A stretch of DNA of 6,176 nt from Candidatus Gastranaerophilales bacterium. GTDB taxonomy: Bacteria > Cyanobacteriota > Vampirovibrionia > Gastranaerophilales > JAQUYY01. The stretch is from NCBI GenBank assembly GCA_028691575.1, contig JAQUYY010000113.1, positions 1-6,176 on the forward strand, given 5' to 3'. A program made the translations under genes and the position numbers. Shown one piece after another: positions 1 to 4,344 of the stretch (positions within the stretch are counted from its first letter, which is position 1; every line of letters starts with the position of its first letter). Below the pieces are notes generated by a model, which worked only from the letters and a program-made list of their open reading frames with translations, was not told the origin of the DNA and did not search any database.

Positions 1-412
1 TTCCTGGACCATTTAAATAATACCAGCTGTTTGCTCCTGAATGCCAGCAACCCTCAGCACTTACTCCGGTTCCAGTTCCTCCAAACTCTGATGTTCCAGA
101 ACACTCTTTTATTATATTAAGTTTTTCAGCAAAAGCATTTTTTAAATCTTCACTTCCTGCTGTATCTCCCGGAAAAGCTCCTGCTAAAGTTCCGCCGTTA
201 TCGGCTACAATCATCATTGTTGCTTGAGCAAAGTCAGAATACGACTTTTTCCATGCTGCTTTTAATTCTGCATCACTTGTTGTGCCAAATAACATCGGTG
301 TTACAATTGAGGCAATTATTCCTATTATTGCAATTACTATCAATGTTTCTGCCAGAGTGAATCCTAGCTTTCTTAAAAACTTATTCTTCGATTGTTGCAA
401 TTTTTTCAACAT
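1..412 (-). CDS. Type IV pilin-like prepilin (type II secretion/T4P family), 3' end beyond the left edge
   Basis: The first 137 residues are visible and the C-terminus lies outside the window. The N-terminus is a classical class III signal: a 17-residue basic leader rich in K, Q and N, then G17|F18-T-L-A-E22, followed by a hydrophobic helix at about 23-41 (LIVIAIIGIIASIV). By family knowledge, a prepilin peptidase (PilD-type) cuts after G17 and methylates F18; E22 is the conserved mature Glu5 used in pilus assembly. The rest is a small globular domain with cysteines at 104 and 122 that could pair, a GGTGTG stretch and an aromatic CW..SANSWYY-type segment. The ATG at 412 has an AGAGGA ribosome-binding site (418-423) 5 bases upstream; another ATG at 417 runs into a stop after three codons. 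It starts 11 bases after the cdaA stop, so it is probably cotranscribed with cdaA. Major pilin, minor pilin and pseudopilin cannot be told apart from this fragment. Confidence 0.9.
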   Translation of the reverse strand, partial: MLKKLQQSKNKFLRKLGFTLAETLIVIAIIGIIASIVTPMLFGTTSDAELKAAWKKSYSDFAQATMMIVADNGGTLAGAFPGDTAGSEDLKNAFAEKLNIIKECSGTSEFGGTGTGVSAEGCWHSGANSWYYLNGPG

Positions 413-423
413 AACATTCCTCT

Positions 424-1365
424 TTACTCTTTATTGATTTCTTTTGAGTTAAATATCGGTAACTTTGAAAATTCACCTGAGAATATATTATTTAAATTAA
501 ATATATTCCCTGATTTTGAAGAACCATTTGGTTTTTTTAACGGACCATAGATTTTTTCAAGAGCAAATTCTAACTCATCAATAGTGTCAAAATGCACCAA
601 TTCACCATTTTGAGCTACGGAAATCTGTCCTCTTTCTTCTGAAACAACCAAACAAACGGCATCAGAAATTTCGGACATCCCGATTGCTGCTCTATGTCCT
701 GTTCCATACTGCCAACTTAATTTAGGGTCATCGGTCAACGGCAACAAAACGCCTGCTGATAAAATAATATCGCCACAAATTACCACAGCCCCGTCATGCA
801 AAGCTGTATTAGGATGAAAAATTGTTAACAATAATTCTGTAGAAACTTTTGCATTTAATTTTGTCCCGACTTCCATATAATTATCCACAAAACCTGTTGC
901 CTGGACTACAATTAATGCGCCAATATGAGATTTACTAAGATATTTAACAGCTTCCGTTATTTCGGCTACCGAATTACTATCTTCTGTCTCGCTAATATCA
1001 TGTGTAAATAAATTTTTACTAAAAAACCCGGGTTGTCCTAAATAACCTAAAAATCTTCTTAATTCAGGTTGAAATATAACAACTAAACCAAATATTATAA
1101 TACTAACCAAACTTTCTAAAAATTTGCCTAAAATTTGCAATTGAAGAAGTATCAAAAATTTGCTTAAAAGCAATGCAACAAGTAGCATAATAATGCCTTT
1201 TAACAAGTTCTCAGACTGTGTTCCTTTTATAAATTTTTTATACCCTGCAAATAAAATCAAACCAATAATTGACAATTCAATTATATTTACAACGTTAAGA
1301 TGTAAAAACAAGTCCTTAACCGGTATATTTGAAACTAAATCTAAGTAATGTTGCAACAATTTCAA
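424..1365 (-). CDS. cdaA: Diadenylate cyclase CdaA (membrane-bound c-di-AMP synthase)
   Basis: This 313-residue protein makes cyclic di-AMP from two ATP at the inner face of the membrane; c-di-AMP controls potassium/osmolyte transport and cell-wall homeostasis in bacteria that use it. Three hydrophobic helices lie at about 27-42, 55-76 and 82-99, followed by FQPELRR (98-104), the usual junction in CdaA. The DisA_N catalytic domain spans about 125-275, with ALHDGAVVI (D191-G192-A193), LPLTDDP (208-214), GTGHRAAIGMSE (221-232) and VVSEERGQIS (240-249). The second signature is normally RHR; here residue 223 is Gly. The start is a TTG at 1365 with AAGG 6 bases upstream that overlaps the lysA stop codon, pointing to translational coupling. 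Residues about 276-313 are an S/N/K-rich tail; the total is longer than the roughly 273 residues of the Bacillus protein. No cdaR or glmM partner gene adjoins it, unlike in Firmicutes; lysA is upstream and a prepilin downstream. Confidence 0.93.
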   Translation of the reverse strand: MKLLQHYLDLVSNIPVKDLFLHLNVVNIIELSIIGLILFAGYKKFIKGTQSENLLKGIIMLLVALLLSKFLILLQLQILGKFLESLVSIIIFGLVVIFQPELRRFLGYLGQPGFFSKNLFTHDISETEDSNSVAEITEAVKYLSKSHIGALIVVQATGFVDNYMEVGTKLNAKVSTELLLTIFHPNTALHDGAVVICGDIILSAGVLLPLTDDPKLSWQYGTGHRAAIGMSEISDAVCLVVSEERGQISVAQNGELVHFDTIDELEFALEKIYGPLKKPNGSSKSGNIFNLNNIFSGEFSKLPIFNSKEINKE

Positions 1366-1376
1366 TACCCACCTTA
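1366..1376 (-). promoter_or_regulatory. Coupled ribosome-binding site for cdaA, deciding its TTG start
   Basis: Read on the minus strand, AAGG at 1375-1372 overlaps the lysA TAA (1376-1374) and lies 6 bases before the TTG at 1365. No ATG is present in this frame near the start; the first internal Met candidates would remove the membrane helices. The TTG start is therefore the best choice, and translation of cdaA is likely coupled to termination on lysA. Confidence 0.65.
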
Positions 1377-2702
1377 AGAAAGATAATCGGGAATAACATC
1401 ATGTGAAATTAATTCATCATAAGTCTCCCTTTTTATTATAACACTAGATTGTCCATTTTGAACAGTCACCGCACAAGGTTTTAATACTCGATTATAATTA
1501 CTTGACATAGAGTAGCCATATGCTCCTGTGTTGAAAACGCACACTATATCACCTTCTTCCAGTTTAGGAAGTTCGATATCTTTAATTATAATATCACCGG
1601 ATTCACAATGTTTTCCAGCCAAAGTAACAATTTCTTTATCATCAGAATGAACCTTATCAGCTACAACAGCAGTATAAATTGCTTGATACATTGATGGTCT
1701 TGGGTTATCAGACATTCCACCGTCTAGAGCAACATATTTTTTACCATTTGGAACTTGTTTAGAACTTCCAACGGTATAAATTGTTGCACCTGCTGTACCT
1801 ACAATGCTTCTGCCGGGTTCTATATAAAGTTTTGGAGAATTAATTCCATATTTTTTTGAATTACTTTCCAATGAATCTAAAATAACTTCCGCTATCTCGT
1901 TAATAGAAGGTGGAGTATCATTTTCGGTGTAAGTAATCCCTAATCCGCCGCCAATATTCATTTCCTGTAATTCAATTGAATGTTTTTCTTTAATTCTAGC
2001 CATTTCTTTTAAGATAACTTCTACAACATCATAATATACTTGAGTTTCAAATATTTGAGAACCGATATGAGCATGCAGCCCTTTAATATTAAGTGACGTA
2101 TATTGCTCTTTTACCAATTCAACAGCTTCATCCAGTTGCGTTAAATCAAAACCGAATTTGCTGTCCAAATGCCCTGTTTGAATGTATTCATGAGTGTGAC
2201 ATTCAATTCCGGGAGTAATTCTCAAGAAAATATCAATATTTTTATTTTTTGATTTTGCAAGATTATCTAAAAGTGCCAATTCAAGAAAATTATCAACAGA
2301 AATTCTTCCAATATTATTATCAAGAGCCATTTCTAGCTCATCTATAGACTTGTTATTCCCGTTAAAAACAATTTTTGACATATCAAAGCCTGATTTAATT
2401 GCTGTATAAAGCTCTCCTCCTGATACGACATCCAACCCAAAACCTTCTTTTTGCATAAGTTTGCACATATATTTAGTCATAAATGCCTTTGATGCAAACA
2501 TAGGCTGAAAATTTTTGTATTTTTCAAAGGCTGTTTTGTATGAATTACAAATGCTTTTAATAGTAGCTTCATCATATACATACAAAGGCGTATCATACTT
2601 TTGCGCAAGCTCAATTACATCACAGCCACCTATTTCCAAATTTCCTTTATCATTAATTTTTGCACTAATCGGCAAAATCGACTGATTTGCAGTCTTTTCC
2701 AT
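1374..2702 (-). CDS. lysA: Diaminopimelate decarboxylase LysA
   Basis: LysA is a pyridoxal-phosphate enzyme that decarboxylates meso-2,6-diaminopimelate to L-lysine in the cytoplasm, the last step of the DAP route. At 442 residues it is of normal length. The fold-type III barrel carries the Schiff-base lysine in FASKA (K72 from the chosen start), DVVSGGEL, HAHIGSQ (about 210-216), the phosphate-binding NIGGGLGITY (249-258) and EPGRSIVGTAG (295-305). The C-terminal domain has ALDGGMSDNPRPSMY, the substrate-site GKHCESGD (C366) and NTGAYGYSMSSNYN near the end. All key residues appear intact. Two in-frame ATGs exist, at 2708 and 2702; AGGGAG at 2710-2715 is 1 base from the first and 7 bases from the second, so 2702 is preferred (444 residues if 2708 is used). 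It is the first gene of the apparent lysA-cdaA-prepilin operon, with an 8-base gap to cdaA. Confidence 0.96.
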   Translation of the reverse strand: MEKTANQSILPISAKINDKGNLEIGGCDVIELAQKYDTPLYVYDEATIKSICNSYKTAFEKYKNFQPMFASKAFMTKYMCKLMQKEGFGLDVVSGGELYTAIKSGFDMSKIVFNGNNKSIDELEMALDNNIGRISVDNFLELALLDNLAKSKNKNIDIFLRITPGIECHTHEYIQTGHLDSKFGFDLTQLDEAVELVKEQYTSLNIKGLHAHIGSQIFETQVYYDVVEVILKEMARIKEKHSIELQEMNIGGGLGITYTENDTPPSINEIAEVILDSLESNSKKYGINSPKLYIEPGRSIVGTAGATIYTVGSSKQVPNGKKYVALDGGMSDNPRPSMYQAIYTAVVADKVHSDDKEIVTLAGKHCESGDIIIKDIELPKLEEGDIVCVFNTGAYGYSMSSNYNRVLKPCAVTVQNGQSSVIIKRETYDELISHDVIPDYLS

Positions 2703-2737
2703 CGCCATTCTCCCTATTAACTCTTATATTATGATTA

Positions 2738-2770
2738 TTTTAACATTAAAATTGTCTTTAATATGTTAAA
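2738..2770. repeat. Pair of AT-rich palindromes in the divergent region
   Basis: TTTTAA-CA-TTAAAA (2738-2751) and TTTAA-TATG-TTAAA (2757-2770) are each near-perfect inverted repeats with centres 19 bases apart. They can also pair with each other as one longer arm with a two-base bulge. The arms hold only A and T, so chance formation in such composition is a real possibility. Confidence 0.4.
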
Positions 2771-2801
2771 TTTTAGTAAAGATTTTTGAATATTCTGCAA
2801 T

Positions 2802-2829
2802 TTGCGAATAACAAATGTTTTTATATAAA
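2802..2829 (+). promoter_or_regulatory. Candidate sigma-70-type promoter for the 313-residue orphan gene
   Basis: TTGCGA (4 of 6 to consensus) and TATAAA (5 of 6) are separated by 16 bases. The expected transcript start near 2836 leaves a leader of about 19 bases before the ATG at 2855, which argues against the upstream TTG start. Confidence 0.4.
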
Positions 2830-2854
2830 TAAGGAAGTTAGCGATAGAGTTTTT

Positions 2855-3796
2855 ATGGAAGTAAATCAAGAAACAAAAAACCAAAATATTTATTCGTCTT
2901 ATCCTGCCCAAAAGGCTGTTTTTGCGGGCAATTTTGATGTAAATAATAATCCTGTTTTGCAAAACGACCTTAAGTCAGATATTGTTGAAATTAAAAATCA
3001 GCAAAAAACTTTTGTTGATGCTGTCGATACATTAGACAAAAAAGCCTCCGGCACTCTTGCTTCAACAGCTTTAGACTCATTTGCTCCTACAAGAAGGCTG
3101 AAATCAGCTGTTAACGACATTGAAAAAGGTGATATCGCAAGAAGCGTAGGAATAATGGCACTGGCTGCTGCTAACTTGCCGCAAGATATAGAAGATGTCA
3201 GAGTTGCCGTGAATTGCACTAAGGGAAACCCTTTTGCCTACGATTACAAAACTTGCCAGCACCCGTTTTCGTTCTTTAGGGGAACATTATTTGAAAAAGC
3301 TCTAAAACCATTGGATAAAATCAATCCAGAGCTTTCAGAAAAAATTTACGCACAAGACAAATCCTTATTTGAAACTGAATTAGGTAAAAAAATTCAAGAC
3401 AAACTAAATCTGTCAGGTAAAATTCACTATGATAAAAATTTTGTAAATAATTTTGGGGATGAAATTCCAATATTCAAGATTAAAGGAACAAAATTTGCAA
3501 GGGTTATCGGGGATGCAATGTTGAGAACGCCAAAATTAAGCATTTATGCGTTGGCATTATTGGAAATACCAGCTGTAATAAAATCTTTTTCTTCAAAAGA
3601 TGATAAAATTGAAAACGGAACAAAACAAACTGCTAAATCTGCAGTAAAAGTAGGTTCAATCACCGCAGGCATGGGATTAATTGGTGCTTCATTGGCTAAA
3701 AAATCACCAATGTTAGGTTTTATTGGTATGGGGTTAGGCGCAACTATCGGCGGTTTTGCTTCTAATGAAATAAATAGTTTGATAGATAAAACTTAA
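2855..3796 (+). CDS. Orphan protein of 313 residues with glycine-rich hydrophobic C-terminus
   Basis: I do not recognise a named family. The N-terminus is polar and disordered-looking, with QKAVFAGN at about 19-26, an F-x-G motif like those at the start of many Gastranaerophilales hypothetical proteins. Next come a helical stretch (about 40-60), a hydrophobic alanine-rich segment VGIMALAAANLPQDIEDV (98-115), a central part with two cysteines (121 and 134), and a hydrophobic segment at 228-243 (LSIYALALLEIPAVIK). The C-terminal stretch at about 266-303 is rich in small residues (GSITAGMGLIGAS, then GFIGMGLGATIGGFAS), resembling glycine-zipper helices that pack in membranes. No signal peptide is evident. 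The ATG at 2855 is chosen because a -10-like TATAAA lies at 2824-2829, downstream of the only earlier in-frame start (TTG 2786, which would give 336 residues); the ribosome-binding site (AGAG, 5 bases upstream) is weak. It stands alone, divergent from lysA and convergent with the next gene. Confidence 0.8.
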   Translation: MEVNQETKNQNIYSSYPAQKAVFAGNFDVNNNPVLQNDLKSDIVEIKNQQKTFVDAVDTLDKKASGTLASTALDSFAPTRRLKSAVNDIEKGDIARSVGIMALAAANLPQDIEDVRVAVNCTKGNPFAYDYKTCQHPFSFFRGTLFEKALKPLDKINPELSEKIYAQDKSLFETELGKKIQDKLNLSGKIHYDKNFVNNFGDEIPIFKIKGTKFARVIGDAMLRTPKLSIYALALLEIPAVIKSFSSKDDKIENGTKQTAKSAVKVGSITAGMGLIGASLAKKSPMLGFIGMGLGATIGGFASNEINSLIDKT

Positions 3797-3809
3797 TTAT
3801 GATTTAAGT
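3791..3809. repeat. Short inverted repeat spanning the two abutting stop codons
   Basis: ACTTAA (3791-3796) and TTAAGT (3804-3809) form a 6-bp stem with a 7-base loop. It covers the TAA of the rightward gene and the TAA of the leftward gene. It has no GC-rich core or following T-run, so it is at most a weak terminator on either strand. Confidence 0.35.
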
Positions 3810-4150
3810 CCCAATAATTCAAGTGGTCGTAATATTTTAACTTGTATATACTCGCCCCAAACTTTATCTTTAGATGCTTCTATTTTTAATGCTTTTACGC
3901 TTTCATCATCAAAAGGTTCTAACATATTTCTTGTTATTTTTCTGGCTAGATCAGTATATCCATTTGATTCAATTGCTTTTTGGACAACAGATTTAGTTCC
4001 TTTTGAAAAGAATCCGCCAAACGAAATTTGATTTTTCCCTGATAATTCAAGAGTATCCTTTGCATCGCCTCGTAAAGGAACGCTGGTTGCAACGGTTTGA
4101 TTTGGTTTTGTGTTGTTAATTTTTTGAGTTTGGATTGAATTAATTTTCAT
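3797..4150 (-). CDS. Orphan small protein of 117 residues with N-terminal ISFGG motif
   Basis: I do not recognise a characterised family. Residues 1-40 are polar and probably disordered (N, Q, T, K-rich), ending in KDTLELSGKNQISFGG (31-46); the I-S-F-G-G part matches the F-x-G motif of the neighbouring orphan. Residues about 50-115 look helical and folded: KSVVQKAIESNGYTDLARK, then KITRNMLEPFDDESVKALK, a WGEYIQVK segment and a short LRPLELLGLKS end. There is no signal peptide or membrane helix. A good AAGGG ribosome-binding site (4159-4163) lies 8 bases before the ATG, and a strong promoter is upstream, so it is probably real and well expressed. Its stop abuts the stop of the convergent rightward gene with no base between them. 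N-terminal MKIN, D-T-L-E-L-S and the Y..LARKITRNML helix loosely recall the anti-sigma factor FlgM, but I do not assign that. Confidence 0.78.
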   Translation of the reverse strand: MKINSIQTQKINNTKPNQTVATSVPLRGDAKDTLELSGKNQISFGGFFSKGTKSVVQKAIESNGYTDLARKITRNMLEPFDDESVKALKIEASKDKVWGEYIQVKILRPLELLGLKS

Positions 4151-4223
4151 CTTTTTAACCCTTATTTATTAACACTTATTACTTTTAAGCAAAAACATAA
4201 AACTAATTGCCATTTTGGAGTAA

Positions 4224-4252
4224 ATTATAAAACAAATTTTAACATTTGACAA
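4224..4252 (-). promoter_or_regulatory. Strong sigma-70-type promoter for the 117-residue orphan gene
   Basis: Read on the minus strand, TTGTCA (4252-4247, 5 of 6 to consensus), a 17-base spacer and TATAAT (4229-4224, 6 of 6) form a near-consensus promoter. The start should fall near 4217, giving a leader of about 67 bases. It lies downstream of the pnp terminator, so the small gene has its own transcript. An inverted repeat CAACA-GTT-TGTTG (4254-4266) lies directly upstream of the -35. Confidence 0.75.
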
Positions 4253-4253
4253 T

Positions 4254-4266
4254 CAACAGTTTGTTG
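4254..4266. repeat. Short inverted repeat next to the -35 element
   Basis: CAACA and TGTTG are separated by GTT, one base beyond the -35 hexamer of the promoter at 4224-4252. The position suits an activator or repressor half-site pair, but the arms are only 5 bp long and no factor can be named. Confidence 0.3.
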
Positions 4267-4290
4267 TGTAAACCGAATAAATTTAACAAT

Positions 4291-4323
4291 AAAAAACGCC
4301 CTTAATTTTCTAAGGACGTTTTT
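4291..4323 (-). terminator. Intrinsic terminator of pnp
   Basis: Read on the minus strand, the hairpin is AAAAACGTCCTTA, a 6-base loop, TAAGGGCGTTTTT: five G-C pairs with one internal mismatch, extended by A-T pairs and ending in a run of six T. It starts 21 bases after the pnp stop codon. Its A/T flanks are symmetric, so it could also act on rightward transcription, though no rightward gene needs it here. Confidence 0.88.
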
Positions 4324-4344
4324 AAGGTTTATATTTTTATGTGT

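Larger units (their letters stand above)
2703..2854. promoter_or_regulatory. Divergent intergenic control region between lysA and the 313-residue orphan gene
   Basis: About 150 very AT-rich bases separate two divergently read genes, so promoters for both should lie here. For the rightward gene the best candidate is TTGCGA (2802-2807), 16 bases, TATAAA (2824-2829), predicting a start near 2836. For lysA, reading leftward, CATAAT (2733-2728) is the best -10-like hexamer, but only a loosely spaced AAGACA (2758-2753, 19-base spacer) serves as -35, so that promoter is uncertain. Two TTTAA/TTAAA palindromes (2738-2751 and 2757-2770) lie between and may be operators or simply AT-rich chance. I see no lysine riboswitch: there is too little room and no GC-rich stems. 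Confidence 0.45.

Noticed and set aside
1160..1348. Rightward 62-codon open frame opposite cdaA
   Set aside because: It lies antisense to the conserved membrane segments of CdaA and shows no recognisable domain; a shadow frame.
2709..2800. Lysine riboswitch upstream of lysA
   Set aside because: The leader is too short and almost entirely A/T, with none of the GC-rich stems expected of the L-box.
2786..2854. N-terminal extension of the 313-residue orphan from a TTG at 2786
   Set aside because: The added 23 residues have no clear ribosome-binding site, and the best promoter -10 (2824-2829) would place transcription start after the TTG.
2735..2962. Leftward 75-codon open frame across the divergent region
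   Set aside because: It overlaps the control region and the start of the orphan gene, and its K/I/N/F-rich product looks like translated AT-rich DNA.
2998..3219. Leftward 73-codon open frame inside the orphan gene
   Set aside because: It is fully antisense to the better-supported rightward gene and has no ribosome-binding site that I can defend.
4246..4274. Rightward promoter using TTGACA at 4246-4251
   Set aside because: No -10-like hexamer is found 16-18 bases downstream (TAAACC region), and no rightward gene follows.
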